In this document: piece by piece, positions 10,820 to 24,022 of the stretch
Numbering within the stretch: the stretch's first letter is position 1
Layout: each line of letters starts with the position of its first letter
Assembly (NCBI GenBank): GCA_001599975.1
Contig: BCIO01000003.1
Span: forward strand, 3,349,727-3,413,726
Length of the DNA stretch: 64,000 nucleotides
Reading direction: 5' to 3'
Source of the DNA: Cystobasidiopsis lactophilus
Taxonomy: Eukaryota; Basidiomycota; Agaricostilbomycetes; Agaricostilbales; Chionosphaeraceae
Position numbers and translations under genes: made by a program
The notes under the pieces: model-generated
The model's input: the letters and a program-made list of their open reading frames with translations, nothing else
Database searches by the model: none
What the model was told of the DNA's origin: nothing

Positions 10820-13390
10820 CTAGTGCATGCCCTTGAGCCTAGCCTGGCAGGCGTGCTTGCCCACGTCAACCACTTCCACGCCCTCCTTCTTGCCCTTGAC
10901 CAGCTCCTGCATGAGAACCTTGCCTTCGTACGGTCGAATGTCTTTGGAAGCGGTGCCGATGGTGATGTGGCGAGTAGCAGCGTCGTGGTCGAGGCTGGAG
11001 TCCTCGGCGAGAGGTGAGCTGGCGTCCAGGTGGGATACCTCAATCACCAGCACCCGGTTGTTCCAAGCCAGCCGGGGACCCAAGGTCACCTTGAAGTCGG
11101 CCATCTGTTCAGCCAGCTGCTTGCACTCGTCCCACAGCGCCTTGGTCTTGGCGTAGTCGGGGCTCTCTTCGGTGAGGTTGTTTTGATGGACAATGGTGAT
11201 GTGAGGCTGGGCCTCGACGCGGCCTTCTTCGACCAGGCGTTTCCAAAGAGCAGGTGGATTGAGATTCGAGTCGCCTTCAAATAGCTTGGCGAGCAAGGCG
11301 GCCAAGTCGACCTCAACAGCCAGGCCGTAGTAGCGCCACTTGGGGGCGGCCGCGCTCTCCCGCTGTTCCTTGCGCAAGGTCGGCCTGTACCCTTGAGCCT
11401 CCGCCAAAGCCTCATCCATGGCGCTTGCATCCGGCGCTTCGAGTCCCAACAGCGGCACCAAGGCATCTACGATCGACTGAAGCATCTCGCGAGGCGGCAA
11501 GGCGGGGTCAATGTCCACCGACTCGTCCATCCTGCCGTCCGAATCGCCATTGACCGCGGGATCGAACGCTTGTCGCTCGACGAGAAAACGACGAAGAATC
11601 TGCTCGTGCAGCTTCGTCTCGGTGGGATCGCAGCGCAAAGACTGGTGGGCGTCGCCTCGGTTCACGATGCGATCGTTGCAGATGCGGTGGATCGAGTTCA
11701 TGGGGTGCGAGTCGACGTCCCAGTTGAGCACAATGACTCGCACGTTGTGGCTCTTAAGAGGACCAGCCTCGGTTGCTTTGAGCAAGTCCGAGCGGTGCTG
11801 AATCTGATGATTGTTTCTGCTCGTGTCGTTGAAACCGAGGGGATCGCACAGAAGAGAGGAATAGCAACCTACCTGTCGGCGATGACAACAGTTTCAGTCT
11901 TTAAGAGGTTGGTGACATTGGCCAGGAAGCCCTTTTTGGTGGACTTGGCGTTGACATCGTCCGACTGGGTGTGCGCGAACCCAAACAGCTGAGCCAGAGC
12001 AATGCTCATCATCGTTTTGCCTAGATGGAACTTCAGTCAAGTCAAGCAAAGCTGAAGGGAACGTCTTACCGCAGCCAGGCACAGCAACAGGTATGAGCAA
12101 GGTGCGGTCAAAGTCCTTGGGCTTGGGCGTGACCTCGACTTTGGAGAAATGCTTCTCCAGCTCTGGCAAGTTGTCCTTCCGCCAAGCCAAAAACTTCTCT
12201 CTCGTCGCCACGATGCCCCGGCTGTTGACCCACTCGTCAAATTGAGACTCATCGGTCAAAATGGCATCCGCCACCCAGTCCACGTATGCCTTAGTGTCGC
12301 GATGCTTGAGCTTGTCCGATCGCACCCCTAGTGTGGTGATGTCCTCGTGCTTTGGTGCGGTTGGGTTCTTGCGGCGGTAGGTCAACATGCGCCGGGTGAG
12401 CTCGCGCCATTCGCGCCACCGAAGGTAAGGCTGCTCGAACTTGACTTTGAACATGAAAGTGTCGCCCTGCAAGGTCTGAGGCGAGTCTGGGTCGAGATTG
12501 TGGCAGCGCACGACAAAGCCCTCGACATGCTTGCCGTTCCAGCGCCCATCGTCGTTCGAGCAGCCGTCCGTGAACGTCTTCACTTCTTCGACTGTGTCCA
12601 AAGTGATGAACTCGGTCCGAATGAAGCCCCACTCGTTGGCAAAAGCGGTGACTCGGTCGGGCTTGAGGGTCGACAGGAGAGGTAAGTTGACATTGATCCC
12701 GTGAAGATGGAGGCCCGTTTCCTCTGGCGCATATGCAAGAACGTGCTCTTCAAACGAGTCGTCACAAAGCTCTGCTACCGCTGTCCAGTGGTGCGTCCAC
12801 AGCTCGGCCGCCAGCTGCGCTCGAGTTTTGCCGACAGAAGCCAGGTTCCTGTCCAGCCATTCGTTGCCCTTGATTGCGTGAAGAAATCCATTCTCTTCGT
12901 CACCCAACGAATGTTTGGAAGTGACGATCAGCTGCGAAGGCGAAATGGCCGAAATGAAAATGATGCAGCCGTTCGACTTGACAGTGAGCAGAAAGGGGCC
13001 CTTGGCGTGCTGAGCGATGGCATCCCACTGGTAAGAAATCTTAGTACAGAGCCATTTTGAGGGCCCACGAACTGAAGGACCAACCTTGGTGTACGAGACC
13101 TCGCCCACATTGAAGAATTTGTCGTAGCCGCGGACGACGATCTGGCGGCCATCCTCCAGGGGCTCTTTCACAGTGAAAAGACCTCGAGCTCTAGTTGGGA
13201 AAGGCAGAGGCTCTGTCTTGTAGGCGTAGTCCTGCATCCGCCAACTGGTGACCGCAATGACTCGCCCGCCGACCTGCACATCATAGTCCTTGGCCTTGAC
13301 CAGCGCCTTCTGCTTGCCCTTGCCGTTGCCTGCAGCACTGGTGGATGCTTCCAGCTCTCGGACCAAGCTGGCTCCTGCTTTGTGGTCCAT
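10820..13390 (-). CDS. TRL1: Fungal tRNA ligase Trl1 (ligase-kinase-CPDase)
   Basis: Trifunctional RNA-repair enzyme that seals tRNA halves after intron removal and, in fungi, HAC1-type mRNA in the unfolded protein response. All three domains are visible. The N-terminal adenylyltransferase has motif I lysine in TVKSNG and HVEGFVVR downstream. The central polynucleotide kinase has the P-loop PGCGKT followed by HTQSDDV and VVIADRNNHQ. The C-terminal 2H phosphodiesterase has two HxT motifs, QPHITIVHQ and TRHITIG. Three introns fit: about 13027-13084, about 12017-12070 (inside the P-loop codons) and about 11810-11871. ATG at 13390 is the first methionine of the frame. Length is about 800 residues, as in yeast Trl1. 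It converges on the SNARE gene with only about 125 bases between stops. Confidence 0.95.
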
Positions 13391-13711
13391 GGTCGTGGTC
13401 AACCGCGCTCAAGCCCTGTCAGTGTCAGGACTCGACTCAGGAGGCCTGAATCTACGACTCGCTGCCGGTTGTGGCCGTTTGTGACTCAGTTTCTTCCTCT
13501 GTGGCCTTCTTTGTGATGTAATTGCCTGCTCCGTTGCTTTCGCCTTTGCTGCCTCGTGAAATGCCTGAGCTGGAGACGGCTTCATTGGATCTTCCGAAGG
13601 CCTCGATCTTTCCATCGTCTGTCGGGTAGCGGCAGGATGAATAATAATGACAAGCGACCGTGACCGTCGCTCCATGCTGACTTTGTTGCTTACTCTCCTA
13701 CAGTACGAATA
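13391..13711. promoter_or_regulatory. Divergent promoter region of tRNA ligase and OYE genes
   Basis: About 320 bases between two divergent start codons. The last 40 bases before 13712 are pyrimidine-rich, typical of a fungal leader. No specific operator is recognised. Confidence 0.4.
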
Positions 13712-15399
13712 ATGGCACAAATCGTCGCTGAACCTATTACCTTCTCTAATGGGGTCACCTCTCCCAATCGCTTCCTCAAGTCCGCGATGACGGAACGGCT
13801 GTGCACCTGGTCTAAGGACGACTTTCAGCAGCGAGGGCGGCCGACCCCCGAGTACATCAGACTGTACGAGGAATGGGGTAAAGGAGGGACTGGCATCATT
13901 ATCTTGGGCAATCTACCTTGCGATGTTCGGTGGGTCTGATGACTGCGCGTCAAACGCCAATCAGCTGAAGGCGCAATCAGATACCCAGAGGCGGCCAGGA
14001 ACGCCTGCTTAGATCCGACAAGCCAATGGGACGTGGTCGAAGCCTTCAAGCCGGTCATCAAGGGCTGCAAAGCTCATGGCAGCCTGGTCGTTGGCCAAGT
14101 CACCCACGCCGGACGCCAAACCAGCAACACAATCGTCGACACTCCCGTCTCTGCCTCTGACGTCCAATCTGGACCTCTTGGCGGCATGGAGTTTGGCAAG
14201 CCGCGCCCCTTGACGATCCCAGAGATTCAAGATATCGTGCAACGCTTTGCTTTTGCTGCGAAGGCATTGTACGATGCAGGGGCAGATGGCATTCAGTTGC
14301 ACTGCGCTGTAGGATGACTCACTTCAGCCGAAATCGTTGTCAATGGCTGATCGGGTGCGAACAGCACGGCTACTTGTTAAGCCAATTTCTGTCGCCGAAA
14401 GTCAACCTGAGGACCGATCAATATGTGAGCTTGCCACCGCACGAGTAGAGCGCTAGTCTCATGAAAATTTCCATAGGGCGGCTCTCTGGACAACCGGTCC
14501 CGCATCCACTTTGAGATTCTAGACGCCATCAAGAAGGCTGTCCCAGACCCGAAGTTCTTGCTCTGCATCAAGATCAACTCACATGACGTGAGTTCTCTGG
14601 TTGCCCTTTTCTTTGCACTGTTGACCTTCGAGGACGACAGTTCATCGATGGTGGCCTGGATGAGGAAGACAGCCGCGAGATGTGCAAGAGGCTCGAAGCT
14701 GCCGGAGTGAGTTAATGTTGGGTGGCTTGTATTAGCAACTCCTGACTTCCAAGTTGCAGATGCACCTGATTGAGCTGTCTGGAGGAACTTACGAATCAAG
14801 TAAGCCTTTCCTCCCTTTGAAGTCGGCACCCCCTTGCACACGTTAAGAGCGGCATTTGTTCCAGTGGCCTTTGCACACAAGAAAGAATCCACCAAGCGGC
14901 GCGAGGCGTACTTCCTTGAGTTCTCCGAGCGCATTCGACCCAACCTGACGACGGCCAAGCTGTAGGTTCAAGTCCGTGAGACGTGTGCTTGGCCTGACAC
15001 TAGCTTGCTCCCTCTCAGAGCTGTGACTGGCGGCTTCCGCTCGGTCGAAAAGATGGCAGAAGCCATCGAACACAAGGCTACCGATATCATTGGCCTGGCG
15101 CGTCCTTTGACGGCCGAGCTTGATCTTCCCAACTTGCTCATGTCCGGCAAATCCGTCAAGGCGAAAGACAACCTTACTTTTGAGGGCATTCAAACTGCGG
15201 CTTCATTTTACCAACTTGGCCAGGTGTGTTGATATTGCAGGGGTTTGTGTTGGCAAACTGACCCCTTCGGCAGGTTGGCAACGGCGAGGCGCCAGCCGAC
15301 TTCTCTGACCCCAATATCGCCAAAAAGGTGGACGAAGCCATCTTCCGCGACACGGCCGCCGCCTTCATCTTCCGCCCTGAAATTGAGCTGTCGGCCTGA
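13712..15399 (+). CDS. NADH:flavin oxidoreductase, old yellow enzyme family
   Basis: FMN-dependent ene-reductase with a TIM barrel, expected to reduce activated alkenes with NAD(P)H. The N-terminus has FSNGVTSPNRFLKSAMTE, the usual OYE substrate and FMN strand. VVGQVTHAGRQT carries the glutamine and histidine near the flavin. The block DAGADGIQLHCA-HGYLLSQFLSP is typical of the bacterial-like (YqjM/NADH oxidase) branch, and YGGSLDNRSR follows. The C-terminus has AVTGGFRS and IIGLARPLTAE, which bind the FMN phosphate. At least seven short introns separate the exons; the frame ends at TGA 15397-15399 after FRPEIELSA. About 420 residues. No iron-sulphur C-terminal extension is seen, so it is a single-domain enzyme. 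Substrate unknown. Confidence 0.9.
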
Positions 15400-15718
15400 G
15401 AGGGCGTAGCATGATCAGCCAGGCATTGAACCAGCTCGCTGCAAAGAGATCCGGGCATCTTCGCTTAGAAAGTTGGGGTTTAGACCAGTATACACTTCGT
15501 TGCAATCGTATAAGTTACAGCATCCAAAGAAAAAAATGAAGTGGCAAAACACAATCTTAGGCTCAGCCTAGCGTCGAACGCAAGCCTTTTCTTTCGTCTC
15601 ACGCCTCGGAGTCTTTTCGTTTGAAGGCTGGATGTTGGTCCTCTCCATGTTGCAACTCTGAGTCTTCCAATCTGGGCCCAACTGTTTCAGCGTTCTGATT
15701 CGCCAGGGTGCGGCGAGC
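15400..15718. other. Convergent intergenic region
   Basis: About 320 bases between the 3' ends of the oxidoreductase (+) and sugar permease (-) genes. It is AT-rich around 15480-15560 and likely contains both polyadenylation regions. Confidence 0.5.
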
Positions 15719-17984
15719 TCACTCGGTCAGAGCGGAGGGAGCTAGCCCCTTTTTTCCTCGTCGAGCCATGATCTTTTGAAGTGGCGACAGGTGGTTGCTG
15801 ATATCTCGTCCGGTGACCTTGATGATCTCGTGGGAAGCGACCGAGCCAAATAGCAGTTCCACCTCTTCCAAGTTGAGTCTGGAGCAACATTAGTACCGCG
15901 CCACGCTCACGCTACCGAGGACGTACCCCTTAGGCTCTGGATATGTGAACCACACAAGTGTTGCGCAGGCGAGCATGATGCAGCCGAAAAGCTGCAAATG
16001 GTGTGTGGTAAGTTTGGGCCTTGGCATCATTGATCACACAACCATACCACCCAGACGTAGCCATTCAAGCTGCGATACATACGAAGAGCACTGTATTGGG
16101 TGGCAAAGCCTAACGCTCTTGATGCTCAGCAAAGATGCTGCAATCAACATCATGCGGGTCGGCTCACCGACACTCATAGACACCACATTGGACAAAGCAA
16201 AGCCTCTTGAGCGCAAACCGTGAGGCCACAATTCCGCGGGCAAGAGGTTGACTGCCGAGGAGAAGAAGGTGACCCATAAAAACCTTTGGCGATATCCATC
16301 CTGAGTCTCACACGTCAAGTCTTGTTGGCAGATGCTCACCACTGGATCATATAAAGCGTGACCCAGACGGCTCCAGCCGCGTGAGACGGAGTCGTTGTGC
16401 CGTCGAAGTAGTGCACCGCCAGAGCACCTTGAATGAGCAAGCACACTCCCATTTGACCAATGCCGAAGATGTAGTTGAAACGGCGACCTAGAACATCTAA
16501 GCTGATGCCGCCAATAACGCCTCCAAAGATCCACGCAACTGGCTCAAAAGGTCAGCGAAGCAACTTTAGGAACCCAAAGCCAGACGGACCATTCAGCAAC
16601 GAAGATATTCCGAAAGCCAGGTGCGTATTAGTGATACCAGCGCTGCATGGAGTCTTCAGCACCGTTCTCGAAGATGGTAGAATAGACTCGCGTGGCAAAG
16701 ACTTGAGTGTCTGCGATGGCATCACAAACATCAGCGTTACGCTCCTTCGAATCCGCGCTCACACCCGAACCTACAGTAATAGGTAAGAACGCTTGACCCA
16801 TTCCAAGCCCAATAGAACTGGCTAGACAGGGACACAAAAAGGCGATACCGGGCGCTCGGCGTGTTCCAAAGCGCCTTCCACTTATCGTTGCCCTTCTTCT
16901 TGTCGTCATCGATGGCAGTAATCATGGCATCGTATTCGATTTGTGCGTCGTGGGATAGAACACCGGTCGTGTCGTGGCGGGTGCCGTTGGCGAACCCATG
17001 GAATTTTCCAAGCACCCTCTTCGCTTCCTCTGCTCGACCGTGCTCGTACAGCCAGCGCGGGGATTCCGGTGTGACGTGAAGAACGATGAATAGCGTCACG
17101 GATGGGATATAGCTGGACCAGAAATGAGGAATGACATCGAGTGGAGGTCAGACACGCACGAAATTCCTAGAGCAAGCCTCCAACCCCAATTACTAGCGAC
17201 GTACGTGATAGCGTAGATAACGACAGCCGCAATAGTACCGAAGAGGTTCCCTGTGACCAGAGAAAACGTGCTAACAAAGCCGCGATCTTTTCGGCTCGCC
17301 GTTTCGACCGCATAGATTTGATAACCAAGCAGAAGGAGGCCAATCGAGAAGCCTTGGATCACTCGCGCTAGTAAGACGACGGCGACGTTAGGTGAAGCGA
17401 TGAGCAAGCTGGTCGAAATGATGACCAGGCAAGACCCGCAGTACAGGACCAACTTTCGGCCGTACTTGTCGCAGATGAAAGCAGCCAGCAAGCCTCCAAA
17501 CAGCTGGCCCAGGGTATAAATCGGCCCTGCGCTCGAGCCTAAGCAGACTTCGAAGCCAGCTGGCCTGCCTTTACGAACCGATCCAAGCGTTCTGCCGAGC
17601 AAACGATGAGCTCGACCACGGCAAGCCCGATAACGGCAAGGCAAAACAACTCTTACAATATTGTCGGGGAGATACCCAGTGTAGCCTAGGTGATTAACGT
17701 AGGCCGGCAGTTGGATGACGGAGGATATCACACCCGCCTCGTAGGTCCTGTTGGTTTCAATGAAGATCGACAACAACCATTCGACATCCGAGGGGTTTTT
17801 ACCAGCCATCGCCCGCCAAGCTGACTGCAGCAAGGACGAGCCAGCGATATCGCGTAACCGGGTCTCGCCAGGTTGACTTCCTCCTTTCGTAGGAATCGCT
17901 CGTCAACCGGCTGGTAGTGGGCTTCAGCGACTTGTCCATCGCTAGCAACGGGATCTCTTCCGTCTCTGGATCGGAGGAGGCCAC
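15719..17984 (-). CDS. MFS sugar transporter
   Basis: Twelve-helix sugar:proton symporter of the major facilitator superfamily, plasma membrane expected. The start MASSDPETEEIPLLAMD is a cytosolic acidic leader. The family signatures are visible: LFGGLLAAFICDKYGRK (the G-x3-D-x-x-GRK loop), ARVIQGFSIGLL, and PESPRWLYEHGRAEEAKRVL after helix 6 with the central loop. The C-terminal tail begins LNLEEVELLFGS and ends LAPSALTE with the stop at 15719-15721. The layout is close to fungal lactose/hexose permeases of the LAC12 type, which is from general knowledge. At least eight introns are needed, including one after GDGW. Specificity cannot be read from the sequence. Confidence 0.88.
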
Positions 17985-18456
17985 AACACGACTCGTTCTT
18001 TTTCGAAGGCGTCAACACGGCAACAACTGCATAGCAAGGTCGCAAGTCGATCTCCTTCGTATGAGAGCCCAACGAAGATCGGACGCTGCAGTGTTGGAAG
18101 GAACCAAAAATGGGCAAGGTGGAGGCCTTGTCTTTCCAGCCCTCGATCCGCGATCCGTGAATAAATGACGAAAATGCGTCAAAATCTGCCAGATCGCCGT
18201 GTGCCCAGAATCGGTCCCACATGGGTCGGATCGCAAGTGAACATTTAAAGAAGATAGGCGTGGAAATCGGCACTGGCATGTGATTGGAAGAGATCGCCCG
18301 ATCCAACTTCAAAGCAGGAAAGCTCGCGTGAAATGAACAAGTGGTCAAGTAGAGGCAACGAATGTCCGATGAGTCTGCCCGTGCTGATGTGTTAGCACTT
18401 GATGTATGCAAGAGAGACAGAACATGCATACCATAGCGTAAAGTGGACCAAGGTTT
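17985..18456. other. Upstream region of the sugar permease
   Basis: About 470 bases. Short frames only, none supported. It probably contains the permease promoter and the 3' region of the small minus-strand gene next to it. Confidence 0.4.
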
Positions 18457-18986
18457 TCACGGCGCCTCGGCCATGACCATCTCCTCCTGCCTGGCGAGTC
18501 CACCCAACATGAGCTCAACAGTGTATGTGACAGCAGAAGCAAAGAAGGAAACGAACCGTGTAGGCTGTGCAATACCCATGCTCTTCCGCTTGGCCGCTTG
18601 CTGGTAAATCGTAGACTCTTCTTCAGTCAGACCGCACTTGCGGCAGGAGGCTGCGGTGAGGTAAGTCAGCTTAAAGCAATCACGAAGGGATTTCATGAAA
18701 CAGTGGGAAATGGGGAAGAAGCGCAAGAGGTGGGAACGAGGCACAGTAGGAGCGAGGCAGCAACAAGAGAGGAGGGTCAACCTACGAGCTTCGCCTTTAT
18801 GGGCTCTGTCACTGTTGCAGAGTTGCTCCATTGCTACTTGCATTCAGATTTTGAACAGGGTGCGGCAGAACAAGAAAACTCACCCGGGTTGGCGACAGCA
18901 GCGCCTTGTCAACAGCACGTTAGCTCGGCTTTCAAGAAGCCTTTAGACGGCTCCACACCTTCCGAGCCTGTACACAACCTCACCAT
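18457..18986 (-). CDS. Possible small hypothetical protein of about 65 residues
   Basis: I do not recognise it. A consistent spliced model exists on the minus strand. ATG at 18986 is followed directly by an intron, then MALLSPTR, a second intron, WSNSATVTEPIKAKLVA, a third intron, and SCRKCGLTEEESTIYQQA. A fourth intron leads to the C-terminus EEMVMAEAP and TGA at 18457-18459. All junctions are GT-AG, and the frames join without stops. The CxxC pair in SCRKC could bind a metal or form a disulphide. The model rests only on splice signals and frame; the first exon holding just the start codon is a weak point. Confidence 0.4.
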
Positions 18987-19519
18987 GAATCTAAAGAGTA
19001 GATAAGGCGAGAGGAAACGCGTACACATGAGGGAAAGAACGGCGTAGCAAGGGCAGCAAGCGACGCATAAAACTGCACCACGCCTGGCTTTTTGAGCGAT
19101 GTTCCCTCGTCCATTCGGAGAGGATTCGGCTTACGGTAGTCTCCAGCGTCTGCTGGGCGGGGAAAGTCGTGCGAGCCGCCCTCTGGGCAAGATTCCAAGC
19201 TCATTCTTGCGAAAAAGGTCAAGGCGTTTCGGGTTGGGAGAGAGCGGAAGGGATTGGACGGCAGGCGCGTGGGCTTCCTTTGGCCAGCCAAGAAGGAAGG
19301 TCGAAAGGGGTACAGAAAGTGGGAGTCAAGAGTCGGTGGAGATGGGAAGGATGCCGGAAGCTCTTTCCGAGGCTGTGGGCGGCGAGAGGCCTCAGGATGT
19401 TGGTTGGGTGGCAAATGAAACTCGTGGACGCAAAAGATCTAATGAAAAGCGTGTACAAAGAAGCAAAGCGAAAAGGCCAAAACACTGAACCCTGGGAAGC
19501 GCCTTCAGGGCCCACCACT
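18987..19519. other. Intergenic region, no gene recognised
   Basis: About 530 bases downstream of the amidohydrolase gene. Long open frames occur on both strands because the region is GC-rich, but none shows recognisable features. Purine-rich on the plus strand. Confidence 0.4.
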
Positions 19520-22071
19520 TCAGTGCCCACCACAGCCGCAACTCTTTTTCCCACCTGGAACGACCACCCCCCGTCCCATCGCAAAGCTGTCGTAGTATTC
19601 GAGCTGGTCGTGTACCGCTTGGGCGCCGGCTTGCATGAACAGCGACAGCGCCTCTGGGCAAACGTCGCGCTTGAGGTGGTCGCGCTTGTGCGGAGCCGAG
19701 ACCTCGAAGGCATTCTGCCATCCTTTGGCAGCGTACACGCCTTTGCCACCGACGACAGTCAATAGAGGCTGCCGAAAAAGGCTGATAAGAATCGATGTGG
19801 GTGCGAGGTGAGAAGTGAACCCACAGCATTCTGGCCGATCATCTCTTCAGGTTGCGTAAAGTAATTGTTCTGGAGGACGAGTAGGTCGGCAAACTTGCCC
19901 ACTTCGAGGGAGCCCACGTATTTGTCGACCCTGAGCCATTCGGCGCCGTGTCGAGTGATGGCTAGAAGAGCTTGGAGTCGAGTCAAGCCTGGCTGGTTGT
20001 TGATCCGCGACTGGTAAAGCTTGTTCGTCGATGCAGCTGCACCATGTTGTCAGAAGTAACCTAAGTGCCCCGGCAAAGCGGACGACTCACCAGAAATCGG
20101 GTTGAGCTTGTCGCCTGTCCGTGTTACACCAACTTTGAGCGCGAGGAAGGGTGAGTATGAATCAATCGGGACGTCGCTGCCGTACACCACTTCCACACCC
20201 CGCTGTGCAAAAACACCAGAAGGTTCTGCTCGCGATCAGCAAGGAATTGTAAACATAGAGCGTCGGCACGCACCAGCCCATTTCATGCGCTCAGGTCCCA
20301 GTGCCACTGAGGTATCGTAGTTTCCATTGTAAGAATTCCATTGAGGAGCATTTTGAGCCTGGATGAAGCTGTTTGGGTCACGTCGAAACATTGGACTTAG
20401 GAACAAACTCACCCATTGAAAGGACAAGATCAATCTCGCTTTGACTTTGGCCAGCCTGGGAATGTCTTTCGGGTTGGTGCTCTCGAGGTGGGCAATCCCA
20501 ATCCGGTTCTTGTCCGGGATGAGGTGCGAGGTAGCCTCGATGGCGGTCAAGATGTCGCTGGTGCTTTGATCGCCGCAGCTGTGGATGTGCACACCCATAT
20601 CGAGGACCATAGAGTTGGCGATGAGCTGTGTAACACGCGAGCAATCAGTATTGTGCCAATGAGTAGGGTGGTGCGGTGAACGCACTTGTTTGAGAATGGT
20701 CACATTGTAGTTGGGGTCCACCATCTGACCTGGGGTTCCGTCTGCATTGTAGACGGGATAACTCATGGCCGCAGTGTTGGAAGGTGCGACTGAGACGCCG
20801 TCGTTCCAAACTCTGTTGCGATTCTGCTCTCAGCTTCCTTCCTCCGAGACGAAGACAGGGGACAAACTTGAAATGGTCAAAGCGCAGACCTGGCTTGACG
20901 CTAAGCTGGCCTTTGTGGTCGGTGTTGCCAGCTGCAAACTGGGCCTTGACGGTCTGGAGGTATTTGAACATTCTGCTTTTCGACACCTTGACGCTCGCCA
21001 TGTCTAGGTAGATGCTGAAGAAGGCTCTTGCAGTCCTGTGCGACTCAAAGACTCAAGTCAGGCTTGGCCATAACTTTCAGGGTTCGAAGAACGACGCACA
21101 TAGTGTTCTTCTTGATGTGCGCGCCGAAAGCGAGCGGTTCTGGCCCAACAGCGGCGGCATCCATGAACGTCGTGGTGCCGTGCGAGGAGAAGACTTTGAG
21201 GGCGCCAGTGGCCCAGTCGGTGTAGTCCTCCAAGGTGAACTTGATGAAAGTCTTCTGGAACAAGTTGCCCGCCTCGTTCTCCAGGATGCCAGTCATGTGG
21301 CCGGCTTTGTCGTGCGCGATCGAGCCGCCGGCTGTACTCCAATCGTGTCAGGGACTCTCCAGGGCTTTGTTGACGAGGCACATAACGAACCTGGGCTTGG
21401 TGTTTGGTCGTTCCACCCCGAAACCGCCTGAGCCCTCCGATTGATCAAGCCCGAGTGGCCATCCGCAGAGCCGACATAGATGGGCCTGAGAGTATTAATC
21501 TTATCCAGGGTGGCGAAACTCCCGTCCACGCCGGCGACGGCTAAGTAGGCGGACCGGTCCCAGTTGACGACGAGCAAGAATTTGTCATTGTTGGTCGGGT
21601 CGACCTTACCAGACTGGATGTCCCGATCGGCGCAGGCTTGGATCTTGCTGATGAACTGGGCCTCAGTCAGCGCTTCGTATTCCAGGTTGCAGCTCATTAT
21701 TGATCGGCCCAGGTAGAGCGAATGGCAGTGGGAGTCGACAAAGCCGGGGATGACCGTCTTGCCTTTGGCGTTGACACTGGTGTGTCCAAAGTATGAGCTC
21801 ATATTGACAACGGAGGAGGGAGAGATGGGGAAACGAACTGGATTGCGCTGGCATTGGCCGCCACTTTGAAGGCGTCCTTGGACTGGCCAATCCATGTGAT
21901 GATGCCGTTCTTGACCGCCAAAGCGCCAGTCGGGTAGTGGGTGTTGCGCTTATCCATGGCGTAAATGTTGGCATTGTAGAAGACGGTGTCGGCCTGGACC
22001 TGCTTTTGGCTCGCCAGCGCTGCTTGGAGCGCCAGCAGCGAAAGCGCCAGGTTCAGCATCACACTTGGCAT
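19520..22071 (-). CDS. Secreted or lumenal amidohydrolase (amidohydrolase 3, YtcJ-like)
   Basis: Metal-dependent hydrolase of the amidohydrolase superfamily, group 3, often annotated as exoenzyme regulatory protein AepA or YtcJ. It starts with a hydrophobic signal peptide (MPSVMLNLALSLLALQAALA). The β-sandwich strand VFYNANIYAMDKRNTHYP follows. Metal ligands are visible in VIPGFVDSHCHS and later in VHIHSCGDQ and IGIAHLES. A conserved GSDVPIDSYSP lies before the C-terminal sandwich, which includes VGSLEVGKFADLLVL. At least seven introns interrupt it, for example 21785-21838 and about 21342-21404. The last exon ends KKSCGCGGH at 19520. About 560 residues, the usual size. An extracellular or vacuolar location follows from the signal peptide; the substrate (amide, carbamate or ester) is unknown. 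Confidence 0.88.
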
Positions 22072-22751
22072 CCTTGCTCAATCGTACAGTAACAAGAGAG
22101 CAAAAGAATGAAGCCATTTTGGAAGGCACATCGGCACGGCAGACCGGGTTTGTTGTTTTTCGCGAAATGAAGAGCTAAGATCTGCCTTGGACGCCTTGAC
22201 TGCGTCTCCGGCGCGCAAATGTAAAAATTCTTGGTAGTCTCTAGGGCAACACTAAGCACGCGCTTGTCCGAAGCAACCACTGAGAGGTGCGGTCGGGTCA
22301 ATTGTTCAAAATAAATCAGCAGCCGGCGCAACGAGTGAAATCCGAGGCGGCGGACATCATGAACAGTCGGGCTCGAAGCAATACGTGTACAAGAGGCCAG
22401 TAGGACGGCAGGACGGCAGAGGTCAGTTAGGCAGGGGCGGCAGACTGCGTCAATGCTTGGGGAGCGACGAGAGACCTGGGAGTCGCGCATTGCAGTCGGT
22501 GGCCGGCGTGTTGGGTAGCTCTCCAAGGTCAGCCGCAGTCACAATGCAAGATGCTAAACAGCCAGGGACGCTCAATGGTGGTGCAAGAGGGACAGCGAGG
22601 GCGGCTCATGCACATTCGGGCCGGTGGCCAATGGTGGGATTGTGCGTGGTGGGCATCTCTCTTTTCATTAGCGTCAAACGAAGTGTGTGTGTGTGCGGGC
22701 AACAAAACACTAAAACTGGGAAACTACTACGGCAAGGGTGGAGGAAAGGGT
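22072..22751. other. Intergenic region upstream of the amidohydrolase
   Basis: About 680 bases between the amidohydrolase start and the ARL1 stop, both on the minus strand. It contains a GT dinucleotide run near 22683 and no supported gene. Probably the amidohydrolase promoter plus the ARL1 3' region. Confidence 0.45.
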
Positions 22752-23690
<939 letters not shown>

Positions 23691-24022
23691 TTCGGATTGC
23701 TCAGCGCGGTCGGTCGCTCGCTTGAGTGGGCAGGTTGGAGAGGGCGGGTGCTGTGGGCCAGGGGTGTCACCGGGACATCCACAAAGCGGTTCAACTGGCG
23801 CCTCAAGAGCGAAGGCGAGAGTAGGCGGCTGCTGGCAAGAGAGAGGCGCTCTGCCAACTCAGGCAAAAGGACGACAGCCTTTTTGCCACCGAAGAGACTA
23901 GAGACTCTCTAGAGACTAGAGACTCAAGAGACACAGAGACAAGTTTGTTGGAACGAGGCAAGCGTTTTTACATTGAAATGATAGGAGTAAAGGAATCTAA
24001 TGCGATGGCAAGGCCCTACAGC

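Noticed and set aside
11393-11992. Long plus-strand open frame of 199 codons
   Set aside because: It lies antisense to the kinase and phosphodiesterase domains of the tRNA ligase, whose motifs are unmistakable. It is a shadow of that coding sequence.
19169-19765. Plus-strand open frame of 198 codons
   Set aside because: It overlaps the last amidohydrolase exon antisense and its flank; composition is that of GC-rich shadow sequence and no feature is recognisable.
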